A stretch of 64,000 bases of DNA from Diphasiastrum complanatum (GCA_029204225.1 CM055092.1:66823423-66887422); one strand, 5' to 3'; numbered from the stretch's first letter, positions 54,656 to 59,640 are shown. The notes: generated from the letters alone by a model not told the origin. A program made the numbers and translations.

Positions 54656-57103
54656 TGCATCCTCGTATCTTGAAGGCACAATAGAGTCCGCCGCCAGCTT
54701 TAGACCACTACATATATGCCACATAGTAAATAACCTGCTACAGCCGTTGATGCAACCTGCAAAAGTTTTTGAGCCTTGCCACGTTGCCATGTGGCAAGGC
54801 TCCTAAAATAGTATCATAAACGAATTTTAGCTTTGACAGAAACTACATAGAAGCTTTCTAGCTAGTAGCAAAGGCTTCATGAATCACATGCGCCGGAGGG
54901 CCTGGTCCATGTTCCCCTCTGCTTGCATGTGCGAGCTTACTTGGGTAGTGGAGCTTGCATATACTCCCCTGGTCAAATGCTTTGCATGCCTGTGCCATAC
55001 TGGTCAACTTTTGCATATACAGCCAACCAATGGTCAAAAAGCATAAACTTTTGTTGTGTCCCATACAAAATATGGGTGCAGTTTTATTGGGTCAGGCTGA
55101 CAGGTACGATAAGTGCCACCGGGGTTATGTAGACCAAAAATCAGAAGTTACTATTCCTGAGGTCCGTGGCCTCTTATTATGTATGTAGGAGGCGGATCTG
55201 AAGTGATATATCTCTGAAAACTTATGTCGGGATAGACCAGTTCATCCTGCTAGATACTGACCATTGTGGATTGAAGTCACAGCACAGTTCCAAAGAATCA
55301 TGATTCGAGTCTGTATCCAAGCAGTCTTTTTCTGAAGTTTCCATGTGTTTCTCTTAAATTTCTTTTATTCTGAAATTATATTTCAAATTCTAAAAAAATA
55401 TAGAATTGCTTCACTGGGGACAGTAATTCACAGTCTAACCATTAATTCACTATAAATTCATATTTTGCTCAGTTTCCTTATGTGTGTTTCATCTTACATA
55501 GGTTGACCATTATCGCTTAACCTAGTAGTTTTTCAGATTTTTGTGTCCTTGAATCTGAAGCACATAGGCCTCTGCATTATTTGGATTTTTCAGCTGTCAA
55601 GGTCATCATTTCTTACTGCCCTGTCACAGGGTAGAAGACATTCTATTGTTTCATATCATCTTCCACTCCAGATTTTGACTAGATTTTCTTTGAACAACTT
55701 GTGCTACATGCAAAGCTTAGTTGTAATATTGCTGTATTTCTCAGGTGAGCAACTTTGATCTTGAGGAGTTGAAAGAACTTCTTTCGTTAGCGGAAGTCAA
55801 GCCAGCAATATTGCAAAGGTGATGACCAACAATTGATCTAAGTTGTCAGCTTATTCTTGTATTATTCATTTTGATTCTTAGTTATATCCAAATATACGTG
55901 CTAGCGGTGGTATGGAGTTGCTCACTTTAGTTTTCTGAGCTACAGATGTCAGCCGAAGAGATGCTTTATCCTGTGATAAGCCAACTGTTGCTCAAGTAGG
56001 AAATTTTCTGGACCAAGCTTATATAATACAAAGCAGAATTTTTTTTTTTGAGGCAGGTACTCAGATCCTTTCCATTCCGACAGGGGAATTCAGGTGACTG
56101 TTCTTTTTCGTTACTGGTTTCCCAAGATTTGTTAAGCAGGTCTTCAAGATATATTTTCTATGTGCTTTGTAGTCCCTCTGAAAAGATTTGATTTCTTTTC
56201 CTACTGAAGGCGCTCTTAAGAGATGTAAAAGGGTAGAGTAGAAGCAGTGTAAGACATCAAAGTTCCTTCGGAGCAGAATATGGAGTCAATTTCTCATTTG
56301 ATGAATGAGTAGAATTGAAAAGAACATTGTAGCAAAATCAATGTACTACAAACTTGCAGGACTATTGCCTAAAAGAACATATACAATATATGGGATACAG
56401 TACGCTTGGAAGTCAATGGTTTCTTCGAGGATATGGCTTCAATCCAGTACGCTTCTCACTCTACGTCTGTAATAAGCAAGACTTTTGATGGCTATCAATC
56501 TCAAGAGTGACTTTTGGGTGTTAAAGCATCTTGTTTGAGATGCATTGGCTCTTTAAGAATTGGAATGATGACCCTAGACACTATCGATTATATTGACTTG
56601 TAGGTTTAAGCTGTTGATTATCACACATCTTTTTCAGGTTCTTTCGCATCCTGTTGTTAAGAATATTGCTCTGGCACGCAAGTGCACAGCTGCACAGGTA
56701 GAGACTAGTTCTACACTATATTTTGGTAAAAATGCAAAAAAATCAGCTTATTATTTGCCAAGTAACAGGCTTACTAGAACCAAAGTTGTGACTTTACTCC
56801 TTCAATAAATTGCAGGTTGTTCTCCAGTGGGCCCTAAAGCATCATCAAGTTGTGATTCCACGTTCTAGCAATCCAAATAGAATAAAGGAAAACTTTGACA
56901 GTTTAAGTTGCGAGTTAGGTAGAGAAGATCTTGTTCAAATCAACGCATTGGATGGTGAGGTTCCTTAAAAGACTTTGACATATGTATGAATGCAATGTGC
57001 ATTCATAGTTTTGTTTGACTCACTAATTTTCAGAGGGATTGCAAACTCCCTCTTTTAATTTACAGGATATGACCATGGACAAGGCCATGATCTTGTTAAA
57101 TGA
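1664..57103 (+). CDS. Aldo-keto reductase, 11 exons over 55.4 kb
   Basis: Predicted NAD(P)H-dependent aldo-keto reductase of 308 residues, a normal length for the family. AKRs reduce aldehydes and ketones on a TIM-barrel fold; the substrate here is unknown. Exons are 1664-1754, 13680-13761, 31396-31501, 40404-40564, 43260-43311, 55745-55818, 56057-56093, 56360-56446, 56638-56697, 56816-56954 and 57066-57103. Every intron is GT-AG and every phase joins without a stop. The N-terminal signature [12 protein letters not shown] is at 31-42. The catalytic tetrad is Asp61 (LLDSA), Tyr69 (EWYNEE), Lys93 (FLVSK) and His126 (LLHYP). VKAIGVSNFD is at 160-169, GYSTLGSQW near 213-221, and the cofactor-phosphate motif [13 protein letters not shown] at 264-276. 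The closest style I recognise is the bacterial YtbE-like or plant uncharacterised oxidoreductase group. ATG 1664 has a strong context (AAATGG); an in-frame ATG at 1490 would add 58 residues with a hydrophobic stretch. The frame appears fully intact. Confidence 0.92.
1755..2699. other. AKR intron 1, first part: nothing recognised
   Basis: AT-rich intron sequence with no open frame longer than expected by chance and no repeat I can name. Confidence 0.5.
2700..3560 (+). pseudogene. Penelope-like element reverse transcriptase remnant
   Basis: Three frames carry pieces of one reverse transcriptase in the right order. First comes [20 protein letters not shown] (2718-), compare the D(F)STLYTxIPHxxL palm motif. 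Next comes [12 protein letters not shown] (about 2967), compare QxIGIPMGT. Then RRYIDDLF (about 3078), the catalytic YxDD box. It continues GIYPKD..ELN..SDDN, VDIFDKR, then [20 protein letters not shown] and a GY-LFKK tail. This IPMG/RYIDD/DKR/GVxxSQ layout is that of Penelope-like retroelements rather than LTR or L1 elements. Stops, frameshifts and a deletion between IPMS and the YIDD box make it dead. No GIY-YIG endonuclease or terminal repeats were seen. Confidence 0.7.
4084..4620. repeat. Tandem repeats inside the left end of the hAT element
   Basis: From about 4110 to 4365 there are three diverged copies of an approximately 85-bp unit containing GGACCCAATCGGAGTGCAG and ending CACATGGG. 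From about 4420 to 4610 a shorter repeat follows based on GTGAGAGGC(A/T)(T/G)TGAGAG. Frames read through them are repeat translations. They lie between the terminal palindromes and the plus-strand frame, so may be part of the promoter or transposase-binding region. Confidence 0.8.
4629..4972 (+). pseudogene. Second frame of the hAT element: small charged, helix-forming protein (frameshifted)
   Basis: From ATG 4629 (context GAGATGGCG) it reads [20 protein letters not shown] and on through [18 protein letters not shown]. After a C-rich stretch near 4765-4795 the same kind of sequence continues in another frame as [17 protein letters not shown], then a basic run rich in Arg, Ala and Glu, ending EGEESVEDP with TAG at 4970-4972. 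Together this would be about 115 residues, strongly charged and predicted helical. I do not recognise it. It converges on the transposase gene inside the same transposon, so it may be an accessory protein or captured host sequence. The frame change is either a small indel or a missed intron. Confidence 0.45.
5469..9801 (-). pseudogene. hAT transposase with BED finger, DUF659-like, dimerisation and Pro-rich AT-hook tail
   Basis: Would cut and paste the element. The likely start is ATG 9801-9799 ([10 protein letters not shown]). A BED zinc finger CRYC...HLL...C follows. Then come a DUF659-like segment ([23 protein letters not shown], about 8860-8600) and the core VTDNATNC and [12 protein letters not shown] (about 8470-8380). 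Introns with GT-AG ends are inferred at 7913-7804, 7457-7379 and 7215-7115. The dimerisation motif [18 protein letters not shown] lies at 7378-7216. The C-terminal part (7114-5469) is acidic, then Pro/Ala-rich with repeats such as [12 protein letters not shown], and holds an AT-hook RKRPGRPKG. Defects are in-frame TAG at 8925-8923, 7339-7337 and 6428-6426, a 1-nt frameshift near 8480, and a frameshift in a GA run near 7000. It was recently functional but is probably inactive now. Confidence 0.8.
10192..11220. other. AKR intron 1, middle part: nothing recognised
   Basis: AT-rich, apparently low-copy intron sequence between the hAT element and a gypsy LTR. No gene, RNA or terminal repeat was identified. 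Confidence 0.5.
11221..11683 (+). mobile_element. Ty3/gypsy 5' LTR with primer binding site
   Basis: The LTR begins TGCTAGGGACCCGACC and ends near 11668 (GATGTAATA, where the related LTR at 38763-39079 ends GTGTAACA). It is followed by TGGTATCAGAGCC at 11671-11683, the complement of the initiator Met-tRNA 3' end, used to prime reverse transcription. The LTR at 38763 shares blocks such as GGGACCC...TTTGGGTCCCA and TTGACTTGACTAGTG. That block also holds a GGGACCC/GGGTCCC inverted pair. Internal coding sequence is not preserved after it. Confidence 0.75.
11684..13679. other. AKR intron 1, last part: GC-rich island then unrecognised sequence
   Basis: A GC-rich stretch at about 11860-12130 with repeated GCTGCC, CAGCTG and GTGCGGCC words follows the gypsy primer site and may be a remnant of its leader or gag. 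From 12250 to exon 2 nothing is recognised. Confidence 0.4.
13680..13761 (+). CDS. AKR exon 2 (residues 31-57 plus 2 nt)
   Basis: The acceptor is TTTGGCAG and the donor GTTAGT. Its first two bases complete Met31, giving [12 protein letters not shown], the classic AKR beta-1 start, then [14 protein letters not shown]. Intron 2 is 17,634 bp, the longest in the gene. Confidence 0.93.
13955..14765. repeat. Diverged tandem duplication, about 380 to 450 bp per copy
   Basis: The block starting GTCTGGAATCAAGAAAAATG at 13964 recurs at 14344, and CTTAGGCTAGCAATGCCATT at 14131 recurs at 14577, so the two copies differ by small indels. Both contain short frames with CLKS and LPSRN but no recognisable domain. 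Confidence 0.8.
15511..16048. repeat. Near-perfect 269-bp tandem duplication
   Basis: TTATCTAGTGGATGCTATTC starts at 15511 and again at 15780. The two copies differ by only a few bases over their length (for example AACG against AATG), so the duplication is recent compared with the surrounding decayed gypsy sequence. Confidence 0.93.
16458..16983 (+). repeat. Gypsy LTR (the full-length copy here)
   Basis: Starts TGTCATGGCC just after a purine tract and is recognised again, truncated, at 17361 and at 32224-32650. The right boundary is inferred from where the duplicated internal sequence resumes. Confidence 0.6.
18170..18672 (+). repeat. Copia 5' LTR
   Basis: 503 bp, TG...CA ends. It contains a 20 to 24-bp repeated motif (AATAGTCAAGTAGTTGGA three times, about 18412-18470), TATA-like ACTATATATATATG, and is followed at once by the Met-tRNA primer site. 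Confidence 0.95.
18673..18684 (+). promoter_or_regulatory. Copia primer binding site
   Basis: TGGTATCAGAGC matches the complement of the initiator Met-tRNA 3' end and directly abuts the 5' LTR. Confidence 0.9.
19276..22990 (+). pseudogene. Copia gag-pol, broken, RT and RNase H region missing
   Basis: Gag starts near ATG 19276 ([16 protein letters not shown]), with an in-frame TAA after KGLW near 19394, then reads on from the next codons. The zinc knuckle [14 protein letters not shown] (CX2CX4HX4C) is near 20060-20100. The protease motif [12 protein letters not shown] is near 20337. A frameshift near 20745 leads to the pre-integrase H-x-RFGHLNF-like box, then the integrase core [11 protein letters not shown], a TAA at 20978 region, [10 protein letters not shown], and DRGGEY with a deletion before [13 protein letters not shown] run of A near 21468 causes another frameshift before [18 protein letters not shown] is cut from about LIDLPHG (22150) directly to [14 protein letters not shown], removing the catalytic YVDD. 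A linker carrying GQQGPSxEHFGQQ is present at 21780-22150 and again at 22610-22990. Confidence 0.85.
23228..23729 (+). repeat. Copia 3' LTR
   Basis: 502 bp, nearly identical to the 5' LTR, preceded by a purine tract and followed by TGATA, the probable target duplication. Confidence 0.95.
23735..26340 (+). mobile_element. Decayed Ty3/gypsy mosaic, part 2 (internal region)
   Basis: Continues the element interrupted by the Copia insertion. It aligns by eye with 33100-35540. Shared phrases include TATGGGACATC, GTTATTTACTCAAGAG, TGTGAGTAACATATG and GTACTGGGTCATAGTGAG. All frames are broken. A small hAT-like MITE (25196-25377) is inserted in it, because the second copy lacks that block. Confidence 0.65.
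25196..25377. mobile_element. Small hAT-like MITE (182 bp) with GGACGCG subterminal repeats
   Basis: Flanked by ATTTAGAG (25188-25195) and ATTCAGAG (25378-25385), 7 of 8 bases equal. The ends read CTAAGGTGGCAGAC and, reverse-complemented, CAGAGTAGCGCG. Multiple GGACGCG/CGCGTCC words at both ends surround a T-run/A-run centre, so the whole unit can fold back. The island is GC and CpG rich inside AT-rich sequence, and absent from the homologous gypsy copy. Confidence 0.65.
26341..29457 (-). mobile_element. Probable internal region of a minus-strand LTR retrotransposon, decayed
   Basis: Lies directly 3' (on the minus strand) of a primer site: GCTCTAATACCA at 29446-29457 is the complement of TGGTATTAGAGC, a variant Met-tRNA site. 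No clear gag or pol domain survives. A 30-bp direct repeat (GAAACAATTGGCATAAGGGA) occurs at about 26731 and 26761. The left boundary of the element was not found. Confidence 0.45.
29458..29786 (-). repeat. LTR of the minus-strand retrotransposon
   Basis: On the plus strand it begins TGTTATGACC and ends CCATAACA, so it has inverted TG/CA ends, and it abuts the primer-site complement at 29446-29457. The partner LTR was not found in the window. Confidence 0.6.
29787..31395. other. AKR intron 2, last part: nothing recognised
   Basis: AT-rich sequence with no supported gene or repeat. It contains ordinary low-complexity runs only. Confidence 0.45.
31396..31501 (+). CDS. AKR exon 3 (Arg58 to Lys93)
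   Basis: The acceptor is GATTACAG and the donor GTGAAA. It carries three of the four catalytic residues: Asp61 in [10 protein letters not shown], Tyr69 in WYNEEAVGE and Lys93 in ELFLVSK at the exon end. Intron 3 is 8,902 bp. Confidence 0.94.
31502..32223. other. AKR intron 3, first part: nothing recognised
   Basis: Intron sequence after exon 3 with no supported feature. Confidence 0.45.
32224..36480 (+). mobile_element. Second decayed gypsy copy, with RT catalytic box remnant
   Basis: Starts inside the LTR (GTGTTCGAGATTATTGGTCACG, matching the LTR at 16458) and runs through leader and internal sequence homologous to 17840-18169, 23735-26340 and 15180-16310, in that order. At about 33655-33705 it reads [19 protein letters not shown], the gypsy RT F-x-DD-x-x-IY box. 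There is no intact frame. Because it carries both flanks of the Copia insertion point without the Copia, it is a natural empty-site comparison. Confidence 0.7.
36481..38164. other. AKR intron 3: nothing firmly recognised
   Basis: AT-rich sequence. TATAAATAGC near 36720 resembles an LTR promoter, and the surroundings could be a solo LTR, but no boundaries could be fixed. Confidence 0.35.
38165..38762 (+). pseudogene. Chromovirus (Ty3/gypsy) integrase C-terminus and chromodomain
   Basis: Reads [17 protein letters not shown] (integrase C-terminal region), then in shifted frames [18 protein letters not shown], the pre-chromodomain linker, and [20 protein letters not shown] with [13 protein letters not shown], a chromodomain core. 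Chromodomains direct integration to marked chromatin. It ends in the purine tract TTTAAGGGGGAGGGAA beside an LTR. Stops and frameshifts show decay; the 5' part of pol is absent. Confidence 0.8.
38763..39079 (+). repeat. Chromovirus 3' LTR
   Basis: TGTTAGGGACCC...GTGTAACA, 317 bp, directly after the purine tract. Same family as the LTR at 11221-11668, but with an internal deletion relative to it. Confidence 0.75.
39080..40403. other. AKR intron 3, last part: nothing recognised
   Basis: No supported gene or element. The short open frame entering exon 4 from the left is intronic. Confidence 0.45.
40404..40564 (+). CDS. AKR exon 4 (residues 94-146 plus 2 nt)
   Basis: The acceptor is TTGGAACAG and the donor GTATGT. 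It encodes [20 protein letters not shown], then [10 protein letters not shown] with catalytic His126, and ends TWHE. Open sequence before the acceptor is not part of the protein. Intron 4 is 2,695 bp. Confidence 0.93.
41521..41722. repeat. 88-bp direct repeat pair in AKR intron 4
   Basis: A unit beginning AGCTAGTTGGGAAAGCC and containing CCGGTGTGGATGCCGAAGGC starts at 41521 and again at 41635, with a 26-bp partial unit at 41609-41634 between. The surrounding 40880-41740 region has a TATA-like sequence (AGTATATATAGG, about 41190) and may be a solo LTR of unknown family. Confidence 0.75.
42413..42494. repeat. Short tandem repeat, about 41 bp twice
   Basis: AACATAGTAGATGTTGCATT with AATTCTTGGAAGACCCTAAA is present twice in a row in intron 4. 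No gene is involved. Confidence 0.85.
43260..43311 (+). CDS. AKR exon 5 (Ser147 to Gly164)
   Basis: The acceptor is ATGTAACAG and the donor GTGAGA. The first base completes Ser147; the exon reads [18 protein letters not shown], the conserved AKR helix and strand before GVSNF. Intron 5 is 12,433 bp. Confidence 0.93.
43990..44614 (+). pseudogene. Copia RT fragment, interrupted by a hAT MITE
   Basis: Near 44510-44610 the sequence reads [20 protein letters not shown] and GDDLVVF, then a frameshift and VDDPILT, which is the Copia RT segment leading into the YVDD catalytic box. Directly after it the MITE at 44615-45431 is inserted; the same frame resumes at 45440. Earlier sequence (43990-44220) has a weak Copia-like linker only. 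Clearly non-functional. Confidence 0.65.
44615..45431. mobile_element. hAT-like MITE, 817 bp, TTCGAA subterminal repeats
   Basis: Flanked by perfect 8-bp repeats ATACTGAC at 44607-44614 and 45432-45439. The ends read CAATGTTTGAGGGTACC and, reverse-complemented, CATAGTTGTGTCGAATCGCG. Many TTCGAA, GAATCG and GGTTCGAACCGG words lie within about 100 bp of each end, followed inward by T or A runs. The middle holds CA and CT microsatellites and a GAGGAGCAGGAGCAGGTCGC-type minisatellite (about 45130-45310). No transposase. Confidence 0.85.
45496..45741 (-). pseudogene. Gypsy integrase core fragment
   Basis: The minus strand reads [20 protein letters not shown] and [15 protein letters not shown], matching the gypsy integrase W-x-DISMDFI-LP...VVVDRFSK-AHFIP region. 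Only this piece is present. Confidence 0.75.
45753..46155. mobile_element. Tourist-like (PIF/Harbinger) MITE, 403 bp
   Basis: The terminal inverted repeats are perfect over 14 bp: GGGTGGTTTCACAT at 45753-45766 and ATGTGAAACCACCC at 46142-46155. TTA flanks both sides (45750-45752 and 46156-46158), the 3-bp duplication typical of PIF/Harbinger elements. The interior has no coding sequence and repeated GGGCC(C/T) words. It lies beside the gypsy integrase fragment in AKR intron 5. Confidence 0.8.
46935..49638 (-). pseudogene. LINE ORF2: endonuclease and post-RT region, RT core deleted
   Basis: The endonuclease begins directly at the ORF1 stop, in the -1 frame: [11 protein letters not shown], then ILLLAETHE with the catalytic Glu, [15 protein letters not shown], and after a frameshift near 48968 [12 protein letters not shown] and [11 protein letters not shown] with the catalytic SDH. 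An internal direct duplication of about 67 bp lies at 49248-49375. Linker sequence leads to [15 protein letters not shown] near 48165, then jumps to [20 protein letters not shown], so RT motifs including YxDD are missing. The post-RT region (48149-46935) stays open and contains C-x2-C..H..C ([19 protein letters not shown]). Confidence 0.82.
49635..50684 (-). CDS. LINE ORF1 protein, coiled coil plus L1 ORF1p-like RNA-binding region
   Basis: 349 residues from ATG 50684-50682 ([14 protein letters not shown]). An N-terminal low-complexity, Pro-rich part is followed by a probable coiled coil (about residues 90-215, e.g. [20 protein letters not shown]). The C-terminal region has [13 protein letters not shown] and [18 protein letters not shown], then [19 protein letters not shown]. 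This layout resembles the vertebrate L1/Tx1-style ORF1 (coiled coil, RRM, C-terminal domain), not the usual plant LINE ORF1 with a CCHC zinc knuckle; no knuckle is seen. It would bind element RNA. The frame is intact and its TGA overlaps the next frame. Confidence 0.7.
   Translation of the reverse strand: MAPKKKGGAPTPPPLFTSSPPPSSEREGDAISPTTIPPLAVLEGITDAPSIFTDNPLAITETHQLSTVDYTPSKPIESLYAYDIGFIRNEILGIKKQLHLFEMANGKLALDLVGVKERVGQLEQENVYLKERLAERVPSSDETSNKISCFEKQVEETKTWAALFKLDDMGSKLSSLAKHVEERTSILKQGNHPHISASMMDNNLEIVLDEQARRAKKALNIRVRGIANGSKPIDEATDLLVSKLSHVVDGFDTAWRSKFDDNVLFIKFRSLQHRNAALRLRTKLKGTFIYMDDDLTNTQWLARKKIIHEAKEKGQRSFLSTANQDISTSSHTRNLGLPGLGAARDPLPF
50844..51200. repeat. (GA)n and (GT)n microsatellites
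   Basis: A (GA)n tract of about 70 bp at 50844-50914 directly follows the LINE 5' end; GT-rich and GA-rich tracts continue to about 51198 inside the hAT-like element. Confidence 0.95.
51860..52720 (-). pseudogene. Retroelement gag remnant with zinc knuckle
   Basis: The minus strand at about 52123-52080 reads [15 protein letters not shown], a CX2CX4HX4C retroviral-type knuckle, preceded by a Gln-rich stretch and, at 52500-52430, [14 protein letters not shown], which resembles gypsy gag. Frames are broken. It may belong with the gypsy integrase fragment at 45496-45741. Confidence 0.55.
53045..54598 (-). pseudogene. Second LINE copy, 5'-truncated in the endonuclease, RT box kept
   Basis: The minus strand starts next to a (TC)n tract inside the endonuclease ([12 protein letters not shown], aligned with [12 protein letters not shown] of the first LINE), continues [12 protein letters not shown] and SDHSFLSW, then after a deletion [15 protein letters not shown] (RT), [27 protein letters not shown] (catalytic YxDD, near 53690-53650), and [20 protein letters not shown], equivalent to the post-RT start of the first copy. 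It ends without a recognisable 3' end. Multiple frameshifts. Confidence 0.8.
54599..54652. repeat. (GA)n microsatellite at the truncated end of LINE copy 2
   Basis: A pure GA tract begins immediately where LINE homology stops. Confidence 0.97.
54653..55744. other. AKR intron 5, last part: nothing recognised
   Basis: A small hairpin (CCTTGCCAC..GTGGCAAGG) occurs at about 54775-54801. Otherwise no supported feature before exon 6. Confidence 0.45.
55745..55818 (+). CDS. AKR exon 6 (residues 165-188 plus 2 nt)
   Basis: The acceptor is TTTCTCAG and the donor GTGATG. It begins [13 protein letters not shown], completing the GVSNF motif with exon 5, and ends VKPAILQ. The exon start GTGAGC itself resembles a donor, but using it as one would break the frame. 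Intron 6 is 238 bp. Confidence 0.92.
56057..56093 (+). CDS. AKR exon 7 (Arg189 to Gln201)
   Basis: A 37-bp exon with acceptor GAGGCAG and donor GTGACT. The first base completes Arg189, then it reads [12 protein letters not shown], which matches the DPFH-D segment of this AKR group. It is the shortest internal exon and would be missed by most gene finders. Intron 7 is 266 bp. Confidence 0.85.
56360..56446 (+). CDS. AKR exon 8 (residues 202-230)
   Basis: The acceptor is ACTTGCAG and the donor GTACGC, a weak donor. It encodes [20 protein letters not shown] and then FLRGYGFNP; the YSTLG motif lies on the AKR cofactor-binding side. Intron 8 is 191 bp. Confidence 0.9.
56638..56697 (+). CDS. AKR exon 9 (residues 231-250)
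   Basis: The acceptor is CTTTTTCAG and the donor GTAGAG. It reads [20 protein letters not shown], the AKR helix preceding the QWAL strand. Intron 9 is 118 bp. Confidence 0.94.
56816..56954 (+). CDS. AKR exon 10 (residues 251-296 plus 1 nt)
   Basis: The acceptor is AATTGCAG and the donor GTGAGG. It encodes [20 protein letters not shown] and [10 protein letters not shown], with the IPRSS...R cofactor-phosphate motif, then LVQINALD. Intron retention after it would end the protein after LDGEVP. Intron 10 is 111 bp. Confidence 0.93.
57066..57103 (+). CDS. AKR exon 11 and stop (residues 297-308)
   Basis: The acceptor is AATTTACAG. It completes Gly297 and encodes [11 protein letters not shown] followed by TGA at 57101-57103. 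The C-terminal tail is the least certain part, since short AKR tails vary. Confidence 0.75.
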
Positions 57104-58700
57104 TTATAATTCTAAGGAATGAGGCTACAGAAGCTTGAAAAAGAACTGTTCACGAAGTTTACTTTAGACAACCATGTGGCAAACATTAGTGATATGTTCA
57201 GGAGCATTTTGGCAGCTTTTGCTTATTGTGAAACTGCATGGGCTTCAAAAAACATGGCTTCTTTTTTGGCTTTGATGTCCATAATGTCTTAACTATTGGC
57301 GCAATAACAAGTTTTTAACAATAGAACAAACCAACCAAAGAGTCACAAGAAACTTTTTAGGTACTTCTAAAGAACACTATAGCTGATTGACATGATGTAA
57401 CAAGATCTAGAAGTATGCTTCTCATAACATATTTCACAACTTTTTGTTTGATGGCCAGTCTTTCTGTTTGGGTTCCACAATCCAGATCCAAATCTATTTC
57501 TCTACCCTAAGCATTCTTTTAAAGAATTATTTTTATTTTAGCCAAATCATTTGAATTGGTAATAATGTGTTGTAGTTATCTAGAAGTGTGCACCATTGAC
57601 TTCAGGAACAAAAGTGTGGATGAGACTGTGGCCTGTACCCACCCTAGAGATAAAATAGATGGTGCACACCTCCTTGAACCCATGATGCAATATTTCATGA
57701 TATCAACATTAGAGAAGTGATTAGAGTAAGGCTTGGGCTGTCATTCAACTGATATGCAGTCAGGGGAGGAAAAGCATGTGCGTGAGAGTATAAGCGACAA
57801 GATAATGAGGGAGCGCTACAAAATAACATGTAGACAAGCAAGATTCTAGAGATGCCAATGAACACGATGACAGTGTGAAGGATAAAGGAGTTTGGAAAGA
57901 TCGAAGGTCCCTCGTTAACTCAAGGGCAGATGATGTAATAAAGGGCAGGGACGATACAATTTAGCTGATTTGAAGATTGAACAGGCACTCATGTTCTCTA
58001 TTTTCCATTTGAAGCACAGATTAGGAGCTCCATGCTATAGGTTCTTTTGGTAATGCTTGCAACAGGTGCATACTTTCCTATGGTGATTTGGGTAATGCCA
58101 CTTCAATAAGGGGTATGAACTTGGATCAGCTTATGTGTGTTTGAAATGATTGGCTCTCTTGAACAACTGTTGACATTGCAGATGAATGAAGATTTTTGCC
58201 GTGATCATGACCATGTTTGGGACCACATATCTTATGTATGTCTCAACCAACAAGTAGTAATAAAATATAGGTGAGATAGACACAAGGATACTTGCAATTC
58301 GTGCATGACGACTAAGAGATCATAAGACATTCCAATATGATGTGAATCAGCTTGAATCTATGTGAGCATCCATCTGGCACAGTGCTATCCAAATCTCGTT
58401 TTTTAAATTTGATGAGGACTAATCTGATGAATCAATTGTACTCAAATTTTCATGAGAGTGCCTTTTTTTCATGCAGTACACTCACTAAGCATGTACATCA
58501 CCATATTGTCCAATGTTGACAGAAATTGTTGCCCTGCACTATTTGATCCATAAAGCGCATGCTTGGTGATGCTCAATGCTATTCACGGCTGCAATGCTAT
58601 GCTCATTCTACATGGCCTGGTTTTGCTTTGTTGGTTCTTGTAGGTTCATATCTGGTTGGTGTTCTACGGTGGCAAATCAATGTTATAGTCCATGTCCATG

Positions 58701-58706
<6 letters not shown>
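57104..58706. other. AKR 3' flank: 3' UTR and intergenic sequence
   Basis: Follows the AKR stop codon. No second gene is seen. The polyadenylation site cannot be placed with confidence in this AT-rich sequence. Confidence 0.5.

Positions 58707-58794
<88 letters not shown>
58707..58794. repeat. Compound (TG)n(AG)n microsatellite
   Basis: About 38 bp of TG followed by about 48 bp of AG, ending directly at the 3' end of LINE copy 3. Confidence 0.97.
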
Positions 58795-58797
<3 letters not shown>

Positions 58798-59640
58798 TAT
58801 TAGTGTCCTCTCCATACCAAAAGGCATATAAGACGAAAAATATGAAATGTCTCCAAAATAGTAAAAGAAATACATACAAATCTAAGAGCTAATAATACAT
58901 CTGCCTGCACAAAGTAGTGACAAAATCATGAAATGGTATAACATGTTGTCATCACATCTTGCTGTTGTTGAAGAAGGATGTAATCTAGGCTGTTGTTGCG
59001 GGTATTTTTGGGGTATGCTGCTAACATCATATAGAAGAGGTCGTCTATGTGATGTGTGCCTGGTAGGAAAATAGCTCTAACTACAACACGACAGTTGGTG
59101 ATATGTTGTCTTTGATCTCGATGTGAAGGAATGTCATCATCATTATGTAACTCTGTATTCGTCTGTGATCTCCTACTAGAGAAGAAGAACGTGCGTAACT
59201 GAGTGACTATGATGATCTTTGGCTAACATAAGTCCTATCATAGTAAGAACATCTCCCATTCCATGAGCAGATCTCATAATAAATTGGGCATTGGAATATG
59301 ACGTGATCCTCAAACTCCGCCTCACCTAAGGAACATAATCATCAAATCCTCTCCTCTCTTGGAATACCCAAAAAGCGTCTAGTCTCAATTGCAAGCTAGT
59401 GTGATGAAATTTGAATCTATTTTGATATGGACCTAAGGTTGTGAGTAGCCTTGCTGCATCCAACTTATGAAAGTGAGCTTGATAGTAGGTGGGTTTGACT
59501 CCTAACTAGCCCTACCAAGCTCGACCAAGAAATGCTTTGTAAATAGATCGTTTGATGTAATCATGGGTACTCGATGGAAGATCTATGATAAAGATGTCTA
59601 GTGTATCACGTAAGTGGGAGGCCTGGGAGAATTATGATAG
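58795..59640 (-). pseudogene. Third LINE copy, 3' end only
   Basis: The 3' end (plus strand CTCCATACCAAAAGGCATAT and following AAGACGAAAA) resembles the 3' end of the first copy (TTGGTACCCAAAGGTACATA then AGACAAAA). At about 59280-59430 it matches the post-RT C-x2-C..H region (compare 47300-47460). The 5' part is missing. It abuts the (AG)n tract, as the other copies do. Confidence 0.65.
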
